64,000 bases of DNA from Erythroxylum novogranatense (GCA_029891385.1 CM057228.1:27366714-27430713); one strand, 5' to 3'; positions 10,560-23,841 are shown, numbered from the stretch's first letter. The notes: generated from the letters alone by a model not told the origin. Translations and numbers: made by a program.

Positions 10560-13510
10560 GAAAACTTACAATTTTTTATCTTCTTTACTAAAACAAATTG
10601 TAGACTAACGATTTTCCTTTGTACATAGTCTCGTAGGAAATGATATCTAACTTCAATATGCTTTACCCTCGAGTGTTGTATTGGATTCTTTGATAAGTTG
10701 ATAGCATTTGTGTTGTCACATAAATTTGGGATTTATTCTTCTTGTATTGAATAATCTTCTAACTAATACTTGATCCATAATGTCTGTGAGCAACAGCTTG
10801 CAGCTGACATATATTTAGCTTCTACAGTAGATAGAGCAATTGAACTTTGCCTCTTACTTGACCAAGAAACTAGATTATGGCTCAGAAAGTGACAACCTTC
10901 ATTTATACTTGGTCTCCAACGTAATCAGCATCATAATAGCCAATTAACCTGAAATCTTTACCTTTCTCATACATTAAGCAAAGATCAGTAGAGCCTGATA
11001 GATATCTCAAAATTCTTTTAACAACAATATAGTGAGATTCTCTAAGATCTGCTTAAAATCTTGCACACAAATAGACATTAAACAGAATATTAGGTCTGCT
11101 TGTTGTAAGGTAAAGTAAAGAACCAATGATTCCTTTTAAAAGGGTTTGATTAACCTTCTTACCTGCTTCATCCTTAGATAAAAAGGTTTGAAGGATGCAT
11201 AGGAGTTGACGTAGGTTTCACTTTTTCCATTCCATATTTAACCAACAGTTCTTTGATATATTTTTGTTGATGAATAAAAATCTTTTCTTTGGTTTGTTTA
11301 ATTTGTAAACCAAGAAAGAATTTTAATTCACCCATCATGCTCATTTCAAATTCACTTTTCATCAGATTCTCAAAACTGGAACATAGCTTTTTAGACATTG
11401 CACCAAAGATAATATCATCAACATAAATCTGTACTATGATGAAATCATTCTTGATACATTTTCTAAATAAAGTCTTATCTACATGTCCTTGACTAAAACC
11501 ATTTTCAATCAAAAAGGAACTTAGACAATCATACCAAGCTCGAGGAGCTTGTTTCAAACCATACAAAGCTTTATGAAGTCTATAGACATAATCTGGTTTC
11601 TTAGAATCTTCAAAACTAAGAGATTGCTTTACATAAACCGCTTCATCTATAAAACCATTCAAAAAGGCACTTTTCACATCCATTTGAAATAATTTTATAT
11701 CATGACAAAGAGTATATGCAAGCAAAATCGTAATAGCTTCTAACCTAGCTACAGGAGTATAAGTTTCATTATAGTCTATTCCTTCTTGTTAATTATAGCC
11801 TTGAGCTACTAATCTAGCTTTGTTACGGCTTACTCTACCTGACCGTCTAGTTTATTTTTAAAAACCCATCTAGTTCTTATGATATACTTTTTGGAGGGTC
11901 TGGGAACTAAAGACCAAACTTTATTTCTTGTAAATTGATTCAGCCCCTCTTGCATGGCTAAAATTCAAGCTTCATCCTGAAGAGCTTCATCAATTTTCTT
12001 AGGCTCTATTTAAAAAATAAAAGCTACATTTGCTTCTCTTATAAATTTAGACCTAGTTCTAACACCTTCTGAAGTTTCTTCTATAATCCAATTTTTTGGG
12101 TGAGAAGATTTATATCTCCAGTCCTCTTTTAGACTAAAATTTTCAGGAATATCTTCTACTTTATCTAGAGGAGCATCTGATGGTGACAAATCTTCATTAT
12201 CAACCAAAGGTACTGATAGGGTTTCATTATCAATATCATTTCTTCTATCTGGTTGAGAACTATCATCAAATTTGACATGAATAGATTCTTCAACAGATTT
12301 AGAAGCAGGATTATAAACCCTATAAGCTTTAGAAGATAATGAGTATCTTAGAAAAATTCCTAAATTGATCTTAGAATCAAATTTATCTAATATTTCTTTT
12401 GTATTCAATATAGTACACTTGCAACCAAATGGATGGAAGTAAGAGATATTAGGCTTCCTTCCATTCCATAACTCATATGGAGTTTTATTTAACCAAGGTC
12501 ACATAAGTATTCTATTTTGAATATAACAAGTTGTATTTACAGCTTCTGCCCAGAAATACTTAGGAAGATTCATTTCACAAAGTACGGTTCTTGCCATTCC
12601 CTGAATCGTCCTGTTCTTTCTTTCTACAACTTCATTCTGTTGTGGAGTTCTAGGAGCAGAGAAATTATGAAAAATTCCATTCTCTTCACAAAATATTCTG
12701 AATTTTTTATTTTCAAATTCACCACCATGATCACTTCTAATTTCAGCAATAGAAATTCCTTTTTCATTTTTTAACTTTTTGGAAAGAACTTTAAAACATT
12801 TAAAAGATTCATCCTTATGTGACAAAAATAATATCCAACAAAATCTAGTGAAGTCATCAACAATTATGAGACCATACTTCTTTCTGCCAAGACTTAATGT
12901 GCTAGTTGGACCAAATAAATCTATATGTAACAACTCTAGAGGTCTAGATGAAGTTACAACATTTTTAGAAGAAAAAGATGTTTTAACATGTTTTTCTTTA
13001 TGACAACTTTCATAAAAGAAATCGTTATTAAAACTTATTTTTGGTAAACCTTTTATCAAATCATGTTTAATCAATTTGGAAATATGTTTAAAACTAACAT
13101 GACCTAGCTTTTTATGCCAAATCAGTTTTTCTTCATCTGTTGATATAAAACAAGAAATATTTTGACTTTCCAAATCTTCTAAATTAATCTTATAAAGATT
13201 TTTTCGTCTTTTGGCATAAAAGAATATCGAATCGTCCTTGTTTTTGACTACACAAGAGTTTTGATTAAAGGATACTTCAAAGCCAAAATCACATAATTTA
13301 CTTACACTAATCAAATTATGTTTTAAACCTTCAACTAGCAAAATATTATCAATAGATGCAAAGGAATCTTTATCGATTTTGTTGATTCCAATTATTTTGC
13401 TCTATTGGTTGTTCCTAAAAGTTATTGATTCTCCCTTCTTATTTTGAAGATCTAGGAATATAGACCTTCTTCCCGTCATATGTCACGAGCATCCACTATC
13501 CAAATATCAT
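10560..13510 (-). pseudogene. SIRE pol (protease end, integrase, RT, RNase H), fragmented
   Basis: Reading the minus strand from 13510: a protease tail; an open frame 13341-12499 with the pre-integrase domain (LIWHKKLGHVSFKHISKL) and integrase core, including VDDFTRF, RSDHGGEFEN and PQQNEVVERKNRT, the three catalytic positions; 12408-12010 with the post-integrase segment and linker; and 11725-11174 with RT ([35 protein letters not shown]). RNase H follows in broken frames to about 10560 (RLIGYYDADYVGD, with frameshifts where the family reads KSTSGG). At least four frame breaks separate these blocks, so no active enzyme can be made. Confidence 0.9.
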
Positions 13511-15126
13511 TGGTGCTAGTTGCTTTTTTCAAGGAAGGAGATCTGTAGTAGATATTATGTTCTTTTTAGGCATCCAAATTTTCTTGGGTTCTTTGGGGTT
13601 AGTCTTATAATTATTCATAGAATGATAATAAGAAGACTGGTGATATTTCTTTCTATAAGGAGCAAAATTCTTTTAGTAACTAGTATTGTTATTAGTAAAC
13701 CCTAAACCACTCTTATCATTAGGGTGTCTATATCTTCCAATCATGTCATTCATTTTTTTTAGTATTTTCAGTCAAGGTTAATAAATCTGCTAAAAGAGTA
13801 TTAATCCTTTTTTCCAACTGACTAATTTCCTCAGATCTATCTATAGTTACTTTTTTCTTCATATCGTCTACTTGTTTCTTAAGGCGAACGTTTTCTTTTT
13901 CTAACACTTCTGTATTCTTCAAGTTTTCGACAAACTTTCTCTTTAAGGATCTATACTACTTTAGTATAACATGTGAATCTTCTAACAATTCTCAATATGC
14001 AACTTGAAGTTCAATAAAGTTAGAAGTTACCTTCTCGTCAACTTCTTTTTCGGCTACCAAGCATATATTTGTTTGTACTGATTCTTCTGAATCAAAATCA
14101 GATTCGGACGAATCCAAATCTTCCCAAGTTTCCATCATGCTCTTTTTATTTTCTTTATTTTTCTTCAATTTTCTTCTAAGAAAAGGACATTCATACTTGC
14201 AATGTCCTGGTTTGTTGCACTCATAGCGAATGATAGAGGTCTTCTCGTTCTTGACTTCGTCTTTGCTATTTTTCTTAAAAGAAAAATCTTTATTTCCCTT
14301 TGCTTTCATTTTCCACATTCTTCTGATCTTTCTTGAAATGAAAGATAATTCATCATCATCTTCACTTGAATCTTGTTCAGATTCACTGGTATCATCATTC
14401 TTGATTGCTTCAATCTTTAATGCTTTTGTGATTTTTTTGACCAACCTTTAATGCTATAGATTTGTCTCTTCTAGGTTTATCTTCTGCATCAAGCTCTACT
14501 TCGTGCATCTTCAAAGAACCAAGCAATTCATCAAGCTTTAATTTGCTCAAGTCCTTGGCTTCTTATACTGCAATGACTTTGGGTCTCCATCTTTTAGGTA
14601 GACTTCTGAGAATCTTCCTAACATGGTCTTGATTATCGTAGATTCTCCCAAGAGATTTAAGTCCATTAATGATAGTTTGAAATCTTCCAAACATCTGATC
14701 AATAGACTCATCTTCTTTCATCTTAAACAGCTCATACTGATGTACAAAAATATTGATCTTAGACTCTTTCACTTGATTTGTGCCTTCATGTGCGATGGAT
14801 AAAGTGCCCCACATCTCCTTTGCAATTTCGCATCCATGAACTTTATCATATTCACTTCTGTTTAAAGCACAACTCAGAAAGAACTTGGCCTTTGAGTTTA
14901 ATTAAAATCTAGCTTTGTGATCGGCTGACCATCTGGTACGAGAAATGGTATTTTCTTCATCATCTATTGGTATGTATGGTCCATTCTCGATGATATCCCA
15001 AAGATCAAAGTGTGTGGATTCTATAAAGAGCCGCATCCTGTCCTTCCAATAATGATAATCCTCACCATTGAATGCAGGAGGTCTTGTGATGGAGGCAACT
15101 TTAATTATAAAAAACATGTGATTCAA
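13511..15126 (-). pseudogene. SIRE gag, broken
   Basis: The Gag N-terminus at 15126 reads VASITRPPAFNGEDYHYW, then DRMRLFIESTHFDLWD. A stop falls after WSADHKARF, and the frame resumes as CEIAKEMWGTLSIAHEGTN to 14563, ending KILRSLPKRWRPK. A further open piece (14444-13992) has an acidic-basic linker and a zinc knuckle, CNKPGHCKYECP, with one Tyr-Glu-Cys variant around the first Cys. The rest to 13511 is coiled-coil-like and Lys-rich in several frames. SIRE Gags are unusually long, which fits here. Confidence 0.85.
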
Positions 15127-15173
15127 CTATGGATCTTTGTCCTCACTTTGTAAAGGTGGTTCTTGGAAACTGA

Positions 15174-15186
15174 GCTCTGATACCAA
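15174..15186 (-). other. Primer-binding site of the minus-strand SIRE element (tRNA-iMet type)
   Basis: The minus strand reads TTGGTATCAGAGC one base inside the 5' LTR. This complements the 3' end of plant initiator methionine tRNA. Confidence 0.92.
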
Positions 15187-15187
15187 C

Positions 15188-16138
15188 TGAAGCAAATCAC
15201 TTGTTAATATAGAATTTAGGTACAATGTACGAAATACACAAGAAGGGGGGTTGAATTGTGTATTCTTTTCGTGAATACAAAAACCTTTGATATTTCTTGA
15301 AAATAACTTTTTCAACTATTAAATGAATACAAAAAATGTTATACAAAAATAGCTACGTAGTTAAATCGCAAATAACTTCTATATACTTGTATAAAAACAA
15401 AAGAAATTAAAGTGAAAGGTTAGAAGATAGACGCTGCGATTTTATACTGGTTCACCCCAAACCTTGGGCTACATCCAGTCCTCAAAGTTCGTCTGAGATT
15501 GCACTATACTTCTCCATTTTTACAAGTATTCTTTCTTCCCTTTCAGAGCCTCTTCAGGTCTCTTACACAAAGTATTCTTTATGCTATCTTAGCCTCTTCA
15601 GGCTCTTAACCTTTTCTTTCTCTCACTATAAAGATATTGTGAGCTTTTTGTTACAGTAAAGTTTGCTCTCATGTATCGCACTTTGAATATAGAATTTTTT
15701 TTTGTAAGTAATAACTTGAAAGCTAAAATTTGTTCAGTCTTTGACTACGACTAGTATTTATAGCCTCAGTCTTTAACTGCCTCTTGATAACTGCTTCTTG
15801 TTTCTTGTAAAAATCGTTATTCAGTTGAGTTCTGTAACTAACTCCAACTGACTAACTGTTCGCCGTACTTGAGTATCTTCATCTCTATATCGTTTGTGTT
15901 TTCCTGTTTCTTCTGTGTTTTTTCGCTTCTTCTGTGTTTTTCACTTCTTTTATGTTTTCCGCTTCTTCTATGTTTTTTGTTTTTTTTCTGTGTTTTTTGC
16001 TTCTTCTGTGTTTTTTCGCTTCTTTTGTGTTTTTGTTGCACGCTTAACACACTTATCAAAATAGTTCATTTATTTCTAACATTATTATTATTTGATTGTC
16101 ACCAAAATTAATAGACGTGAAGTCTTCTTGACTTAACA
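15188..16138 (-). repeat. 5' LTR of the minus-strand SIRE element
   Basis: This 951-bp LTR is paired with 6716-7714. It carries the same short tandem array at 15895-16040. It is bounded outside by TGGTA (16139-16143) and inside by the primer-binding site. Confidence 0.92.
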
Positions 16139-16143
16139 TGGTA
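16139..16143. repeat. Target site duplication of the minus-strand SIRE element, right copy
   Basis: TGGTA here matches 6711-6715 exactly and restores the Athila sequence across the insertion. Confidence 0.9.
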
Positions 16144-16445
16144 GTGTACTTTCCTGTAGGGAACTTGAGCGAAACATTAGCCATCAACCATTTGAGAGAA
16201 AGGAGCGAAACCATGAGGAAGATTCATTTTGCATTTATACTTATCTTTGAGTGATGGTGCCATAAATTGAGTTTGCTTATGTACACTAATGAAGAGTAGC
16301 CATGATATGTGTGATAGCTTGATACTTGAGTTGGCTAAACTTTGAGGGATCACATGCTTTAATCTTTGTGAAAAAGAAGTTATGGAATTGATTGGTTGAG
16401 TTTGATTTTGCTTGAGGACAAGCAAAGATTTAAGTGTGGGGAAGT
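16144..16445 (+). other. Athila 3' non-coding region, second part, with polypurine tract
   Basis: It continues the Athila leader after the SIRE insertion. The end (16403-16445) reads GAGGACAAGCAAAG followed by AAGTGTGGGGAAGT, the purine-rich primer site found before the 3' LTR in this element class. No gene is seen. Confidence 0.7.
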
Positions 16446-17183
16446 TGATAGTTGTGCATTAGTATGTGTTTTCTAAGTATTTGGTATGTGTTTCTTGCAT
16501 GATGGTTAGTATTATTGTGTTTTAGGACTTGTTTTGTGTGTTTTTGTTAAGTTTGATATTTATGGTTGTTCTTTTGTGTTTGATATTAGTTTAAGGTAGG
16601 AATTGATCATTTTAATGTAGGAATGGAGGGTGGACACCTTTGTGATTAAGCTTGGGACCAAAAGAACAGAAGAGAAGTGAAGCTGTTGAAAAAACAAGAA
16701 CCCACGACTGTGGAAAAGGGCATGTTTCCCACGATTGTGAAAAATATAGGGAGTTCTGTCAAGATAACCAATGATAGTGGGAAACACAAGTATAATTCCC
16801 ACGATCGTGGGAATTGGAAGTCAAAGGGACATGCTGGTTTTTAGGTTTTTGTGACTTTAAAATGAATAGAATCTCGAGAGTCGTTACAGAGTTGTAAAAC
16901 TTGCTTCCTGAAGCCAAAAGACAGAGTTAGAGCCTAGAGATAGGTAGAGATTCAAGGTTTCATTCCCGATTAGGCAAAGAGCACCCCGTCATCCAGATTT
17001 TCCAGATTCGGGCAAAGAAGAGGAGGAGTTGCCCCATCCAGTTTTATTTTAATTTCTTTCTCTTCTAGCATGTTTATTATAGATTGTTTGATTGTTGGCT
17101 TATGATTGGCTAAAACAATTTTTAGGGATTGTTGTTTGAACTATTTGCAAACCATTGGTTATTGATTTAATGATATACATGTT
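16446..17183 (+). repeat. Athila 3' LTR, truncated
   Basis: The LTR begins TGATAGTTGTGCATTAG right after the polypurine tract. It contains palindromic CCCACGACTGTGG (16701-16713), CCCACGATTGTG (16728-16739) and CCCACGATCGTGGG (16798-16811), the same motif as in the 3992-4047 hairpin. It is interrupted at 17184 by a Tekay-like LTR; its end is not found in the window. Confidence 0.7.
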
Positions 17184-19820
17184 TGTAACATCTCGTTACC
17201 CATGTTAGGGCTTTAATTGTGAAATATGATAAATTTATTAGAAATTAGGAATTAATAGTGACATACACATTTATTTTACACATTCATATGATTGTACATG
17301 CATTCATTAGCATTTTCGAGTAAATTTGATTTATAAGTAGAAATTGTGGATTAAATTGGAGTGTATTAATTGTGATTTGGCAATTTTGGTGTATTTTGGA
17401 TATTTTGGTGAATTATTTGAACTGAAAATTTATTCAGTGGTAAAAGAAATTTATTTGGAGACTATTCGTAATATTTTGAATTTTTTGGAAAATTTAGGAT
17501 TTTTTTTCTGAAAAATTTGGGATATTTTGTTGGACTAGACTGTGGACCAATAAAATAGTAACATTTGGAAGCCTTGCATGTAGCCACATGGCTTACATGC
17601 AAGGGAAACACGTTATATGTTGCAATGTGTGTTCTAGCGGAGGGAGAGAATCTTTTGGTTTATCACCGCATGCTTCCCAACTTGTTTTCCTCTGGATTTC
17701 CTTTGCTTTCATAAACCTATCTAGATCTCTCATCGAATTCAACCTTACCAACCAAACTGTTACTTGTATATGTGGAGTCAATATAATTCCTTTCAACCAC
17801 CGAAACTCTGCTCATTATTATCTATACTGGAGATTTTGTTGAAAACATTAGTTGTGAAATTTATGCGTTTTGGTTTCCCTTTTACCGCTGCAAATAGCTA
17901 AGCCAAGTAAGTAGCTCTTCTGATAAGTCTATTGTTCAGTGTAAATTTATACATGCATGCATGAGTTTAAGAAGTGTGATGGTAGGATGTTCACGGTATT
18001 CAAGCTCTGTTTTTCTTGTTGATGTATGTGAATGTTTTTGAAAATGTATGAACATGAATTTAAATGAGTTTGATGATAAGAAACGAGGATTAGGGAAGGT
18101 TGTGGTATAAACAGGGTTTAATGAAGTGAAAGTGTAGATATTGGTGGAAGGAAATGCATATGTTGAAAGTTGGAAAGATGCAGAAAAAAAAGGAAACATG
18201 TATGAATATGTTGGTTTCGGTTGTGGATGTGAATCTTAGATTTTGATTCATTTTTGTTGCGTTGAACTGAGAAGAAAGTGGTATAGATGACTTACATACG
18301 AGTTGCATAATAAAAGAATTAGAAACTTAAAAGATGTGCAGATATTTATATATGCAGTAACGTTGCAGTAAAGAAGATGACATGCTCTGTTTTTTGTTAT
18401 ATATGCGGTAATGTTTAGGTAATGTTAGTGATGGGTTTAAATAAGGCTAGAGTAAAAGAGGACAGAAGAGTAGTGTAGTCTTGTGTTTTAAGAATGATTA
18501 AATTAACAAAAAAAGAAGAAGAACATGGAATGAAGATGGAATAAAAGATGCAGAAAAAACATGAACAATGCAGTTTTTGTAATGTAGGTATGAAAGTTTG
18601 GATTTTGGATTTAGTTGTGATGGGTTCTTTTGAGATGGAAGTAAAACAAATATATAGTTTATGCAACATATATCTTAATTGTGATTATAGGAATGAAAAA
18701 AAAAAGAAGAAAGAAGAAGAGGAGAAGTGCAGTTCGGTGGTTTGGTTTGGTGAAGATATGAAGTGGGCGTGCTAGAGAGAGAAAAGGTGATGGTGAGATA
18801 AAAACTAGAGTTTTCATTGAACAACCCTAAGTCTTTTGCCTATAACTTTTTCATCCGAACTCCAAATGACTTCAAACTTCAGCCAATAGATTTCTAAGAC
18901 ATTTTTCTTTCTCTTCATAAAAATTTAGAGTTATTTGAATTTATTTGAAAGTGACTGAGAGGATGAAAGTGTGGAAGTCTGTTGGAATATTATGAACTGG
19001 AAATTTTCATGATCATACTTCGGTTTTCTAATTATAACTTGAGTTGTAGACTTTTGAATGAGCTCATTTTCTATTCATATTAAACTAGATACATATTTAT
19101 ACAATTTTGGTGAAGAGGTCGAATTTTAATTCTGTCTCTTTGATTTTTAAAATGGAATTGAGTTTTAGCTTAGGCTGTAGCACTACCAGGGACAGAAATC
19201 ATATCCTATGATTATTGAATAAACTGGATTGATTTGGGCCGAATTAGGCTGAGTTGTCTTAACCAATATTGTAGCTTATTCTATTAAATTTAAATTGGTA
19301 TAAATTTTGAAATTTTTGGATGTCTGATCTGAAAGATATGAGTTGAACAATTAGAGGATATGATCATGTGCTAGCCAAAAGTTCCAATGTGCACAGTCTG
19401 AGGTATTTTATGCATAAATCATTGAATACGAAATCAAATTGGATGATCTTAGATTCGTTAGAAACTTAAGACACTGTAGAACAACTTTCCAGAATGAAGT
19501 ATTGCCTAATTTTGTCATTTACCCTACCAAATTAATTATGCAAAGTTGATCCGAAAAATATGGCTAGAAAATCTGATGTGGTCACTTAGGTTATGAAATT
19601 GATTTCACGTTGTTTTATTTTGGTCCAAATTATAAGTACCATATGATATTAATGAGGAATTTGATATCTGATTAATTTGATGATGAGAGTTATAATAAGA
19701 TACCCGGAATTGTCATTGAACATGCATTGTGCATACTTTCTATATATTGATGGGCATAAAAGAACACTTGTATATTTGTGCAAAAATGTGATATTTGTGA
19801 ATGTGTTGTGTATGTTTTAG

Positions 19821-19886
19821 AGGAGCCAAGTGGACCCCATACAGATATTGTCGGACCATCCAAACAATAGTATATTGGAGCATTTT
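19821..19886 (+). other. Putative internal exon in LTR A (66 nt)
   Basis: The block lies between TATGTTTTAG (acceptor-like, ending 19820) and GTGAGT (donor-like, 19887). It begins AGGAGCCAAG. Blocks of 66-70 nt occupy the same place in LTRs B, C1, C2 and D. Splicing is inferred from sequence only. Confidence 0.4.
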
Positions 19887-22834
19887 GTGAGTCAAGTTAG
19901 ATGATTTCCTAGGATTGATTTGATTTGAAATTAATTTAATTTATTACACTTCTAATATTATTGAACTGTTTGTGAGTTGATTTTAGATTCCGGACCTGAG
20001 GTCCGAGGAGTTAAATAGTTGGGCATGTATTGGGAGTGTTTTGAGGTCCGAGGAGTTTAATAGTTGGGCATGTATTGGGAGTGTTTTGACTTGATATAAA
20101 TTTTTGACATTTGATTCTTCATGAAAGTTGAACGCCGGACTTAGGTCCGATGACTGTGAAAACTTGCCTGAACATTTGTATAAGATTATGATATATGAGA
20201 TTTTTTGAAATTGTTGCATTTCATAAAATACATGCTCAGATAAAGCCTTTGTGACTTGAGTTGCTAGTATGAAACGCTTCCACGTAGAGCTTTGCTTCGT
20301 GATTTTTGATTTTACGCGTAGAGTTATGCTCCTTGATTCTATTTGACTGAGCCCTATGGGACGCTATTTGTATAAGTTTGTGATAGACACTCGGTCACAA
20401 CAATAAGAAAGAATGTGAGTCTCATGCATATAAAATTTAATGATTTGCAAAGTTGAAACAAATGATAAATTGTTATTGTAACATCCCACCCCCGATGGGA
20501 AGGGTAAAATAGTCATTTGGCTAGGGGTGACCGTGATTAGGACTGATTTGGCATTGTTATGCATACTGGTATTGGTCAACAGTGAATTTGTGCACGTGAA
20601 ATAACTGTACATGCATTCATGATTCTTTCCCGGTAATTAGGCATAAACGACATTTTATTGTGGTTAACGTGGTCATTGTGTTTGAAAAATTATTCTGAGT
20701 GCGCCATTGTGTGTTTTATATTTTAAGGGAATTTTAGAAATTTTTCTAAAATTTTCTGGAGAAAATTCCTGGACCGAAAAAAAATCGCCAAGAGGCGAAC
20801 CGACTGATTTTCAGTACCGAAATTGCTATCAAATGGTACTGGCCTATTGGATATTTTGTGGTAGGGTCGAAATATGGACCCTTAAAAATGGATTGAGAAT
20901 TTATTTGATTTTTGGATTATTTTTTTATCAAATATTTGATTGGTAGTTTGACTTTTCCTTATTTCTTCCTCTAAATGCCAAGTGTCCCACCATTTAATAC
21001 ATTGTTATCTTTTATATTTCGGCAACTTCAACTTTAAAGAAGGAAAAAGAGCATTTGTTTTTGCTTATATTCTCCTCCATCCGAAAACTCTCCCATCTCC
21101 TCCTTCTTTATTGATTTCTTCATTGGCGTTGGTTCCCTCCTTCTTCTTCTACTTTAATGCTTCCCTCATACTTTCAAGCTTAAGCCCTCTATCTTCTTTC
21201 CATGAGAACCATGCATGAGGATGAAATAGAGAAAGTTGAGGAGTTGGAGAATTGAAGGGGTTGGAAGCTTTGATTAGGTAAGTGTATGGTTTAAGCTTTA
21301 CTTATGTATTTCATGAATGAGTTCATAGTGATTTGCATGGATTGGAAGTGATTGTTCATTAAAGATGATGTATGATGCATAATTATAGTTTGAATTGTTG
21401 GATAAAGTTATGCTTGTGTAAGACATGAATGAGGGTTAGTGAATGAACATGGTTTAGATTATTTTGAGCTTGATTTTGATTGATTCTTGATGACTAATCT
21501 TGCATGGAATTTAAGAGGTAAGTGCTGCCAAATTGAGGTGGTTATTCCTAGTGAATGTAGGAATGATGTAGGGAATGATTTTTGTGTCCAATTGGGATGC
21601 TTATGGTAGTAGAATTGGACTTGACATGATAGGAAGTGAATGGAGTAGTAAAGCTGAAAAATTGATTTTGTACCTGTTACACTGTTTTGATCATAACTAA
21701 TGGTGTGGTTGTGCAAATGAGGTGCAGTTTATTCCAAATGAAACTTTAGTTGATTGGCTACAATTTTGTGTGAAATAGGTGTTGTCTAATCGTAGCCTTA
21801 AGAGGTTGAATTTTGGCTTGGAAAGTTACTGTTGTGGCTGGTGTGAACAGTAATCGAACCAAATGACCTAATTGTTTGATGATTTTTCTGAATTAATTTA
21901 GAAGGAATTGGTGAAAATGGTCTTCATGAAAGTTGAAGCCTATCAAGTTAGTTTTCCATTTCCACTGATTTTGTAATTTTTCGATATGTATATTGGGAGA
22001 TATGAACTGTTAACTATTGACTGATTTTGTGCATTGTGGTGAAACCTAGACTAAGTGAAGGTTTTGTGAACATTCTGATTGGAAGCAATTTTAGAGATTT
22101 CCGTGAATTGAATTGGCTTCAGTGATCTTCTGAAAAGGTGTAGAGGAAGCAGTTATCTTGAAAATGGTATATAGCACGCAATTTTTAGATAACATAATTG
22201 AGACTTATGAATTTTCAAAGATTAGACTGAAGTTAGGTCATTGACTAGTAGTCAGGGCAGAAACTGGTATGATAGTTTTGAGCTTGATAGAAATGGAATT
22301 GCCTTTGAAGCCCTTCATGAGAAGTTTAGTACTGTGTTTGATCTTTTCATGGGTATAAAGTATGCAATTTTTTGACATTTTTGCAAGGAGCTATGCTGTT
22401 TGGAAAATTGCTGTTCAGATTGGGTACTTTCAGTGGGCAGAAGCTTTGTTGATTTGTTTGACTCATTTAGCAATGAATTTGCTTTCATGTTGTACATGAA
22501 AGTTGTAGAAAACATTGTGATCTTTCTGTTTAGATTTATTGTGTAATTTCTGGCTGAATATATAAGAAGTTATGGATTTTATAAAATGGTAAGCTGTTTT
22601 GACAAAATGTTGCACTGTGTTGAGAGGCATTGTGAAGGCAGTAACTTTGAGTGTATTTTTGACACCCTTAGAAGTGAAATTAGTTTTTGAGTCCTTCATG
22701 AACATTGTAGATCTTTCTTTTCTCTATGAAATAGATACCAAGTTTGCTCAATTTGGAGTTCGGAGTAAGGAATTATGCCCTGTGGAAGTTGGCATGTCGG
22801 AGAAAGTTTTCCAGATCTGTTATGGGAGTAATGT

Positions 22835-22915
22835 AAGTCGACTTGTATCTTCAGTAAGTCGACTTATTCATACACAGTAGAGTAAGTTGACTTGTATTCT
22901 CAGATAAGTCGACTT
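22835..22915. repeat. AAGTCGACTT palindrome cluster in LTR B
   Basis: Copies sit at 22835-22844, 22856-22865, 22884-22893 (one mismatch) and 22906-22915, spaced 21-28 bp. The flanks differ, so this is conservation of the palindrome more than a simple tandem repeat. Confidence 0.85.
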
Positions 22916-23295
22916 GTACTGACCTTTTTTCATTCTTTTGCTTATAACTTGTCCGTCTGATGTCCGATTGACCTGATTCTTGAGGCATCAGATTCATCGA
23001 CTATTGAATTTCATTTTATCAGAAATTGGGAATTTTTGGACGAAAAATTGACCTAAATCCGGGTAATGGTCTTTGATCACTGTTTTATTTATTTTTGGAC
23101 CTATAGAGGTCCAAATTGAGTACTGTCAGTACTGTTGGATTTCTAATTGTTAGACGGATTTTTGTGACTAAAAATATTGGATTAAGGCCGGGAATATCAT
23201 GAACATGCATTGTTCACCTACAAATTGCTTCATGTGCATTATTCAATAGTTCTGATTGAGCAATTGGTAATGTTTGTATACTGTAACTGTTTTAG

Positions 23296-23361
23296 AGGCA
23301 CATTTGGAGCGTTGGTCTACTGATATCACTGAGACCTCCAGGTATTAGCTGGGAAGTATAG
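23296..23361 (+). other. Putative internal exon in LTR B (66 nt)
   Basis: It is flanked by ACTGTTTTAG and GTGAGT. Its sequence aligns with the LTR C blocks (AGGCAC at the start, GAGACYTCCAGG in the middle, GGAAGT near the end). Confidence 0.45.
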
Positions 23362-23757
23362 GTGAGTGACTGAGATGACTTTCGTTCAATTATTATATGT
23401 TTAGTGTGGAGAATAATGGAGGGATTAGGATTGCGTTTGTTTCTGACTATGGATTCCGGGCGAAGGGCCCGATGTATAGGGAATCATGACATAGAAGTGT
23501 ATTCCGTGAACCGAATTGCTTCTACTGTGATCAATTGTGAGATACTGTATTGTGATCAATTGTGTTGTACTGTGATCCACCGTGATATCTTGTGATCTGC
23601 TTGGTTATCTTGTGATCAATGGTTATCTTGTGATCCATTGCTTGCTACATCAGATCTTGTATTTTTCGCCTCTCTTTGGGCGCATCGTTTATATACCGAC
23701 CGTTCATTGGGCATATGCATTGCATACATCAATGCATAAATTGATAATAATAACATT

Positions 23758-23841
23758 GTGACGAGTCACTCGACATCGATCGACATCTTGAAAAAGAGCC
23801 TCGAGCTCGAAGGGAGTCTTACTCCCTAGACGCCAAGCGTC
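23758..23841. repeat. Cluster of short hairpins in LTR B
   Basis: Successive small inverted repeats are GTGAC-ga-GTCAC (23758-23769), GAGC-ctcga-GCTC (23796-23808), GGGAGT-ctt-ACTCCC (23812-23826) and GACGC-caa-GCGTC (23829-23841). They lie shortly before CGGTCACAAC, as in LTR C. Confidence 0.7.

Larger units (their letters stand above)
6716..16138 (-). mobile_element. Complete but decayed SIRE/Maximus-type Ty1/copia retrotransposon
   Basis: Two LTRs (6716-7714 and 15188-16138) begin TGTTAAG and end CTTCA on the minus strand and are flanked by a TGGTA duplication. A tRNA-iMet-type primer-binding site and a polypurine tract lie at the expected inner edges. On the minus strand the order is gag, protease, integrase, RT, RNase H, then a long 3' ORF, as in SIRE-type elements. 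Stops and shifts occur in gag and pol. The two LTRs differ at many sites, so the insertion is not recent. Confidence 0.93.
1..17183 (+). mobile_element. Athila-type Ty3/gypsy retrotransposon, 5' truncated by the window and interrupted by a SIRE element
   Basis: Domains run in the order expected for Athila elements: gag C-terminus, protease, RT, RNase H, integrase, then an ORF1/env-like reading frame, a long non-coding stretch, a polypurine tract and LTR. Stretches such as LKPLPSHLRYTFLGEN and RRLNPNMKEVVKKEVVKLLD are typical of this lineage. The 5' LTR lies outside the window. A SIRE copia element at 6716-16138 sits in its 3' non-coding region, and the 3' LTR is cut at 17183 by a Tekay-like LTR. 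Every coding segment carries stops or frameshifts, so the element is not autonomous. Confidence 0.85.

Noticed and set aside
17588..17842. 84-codon plus-strand frame in LTR A
   Set aside because: It overlaps the LTR leader region, has no recognisable domain and is not found in the sister LTRs.
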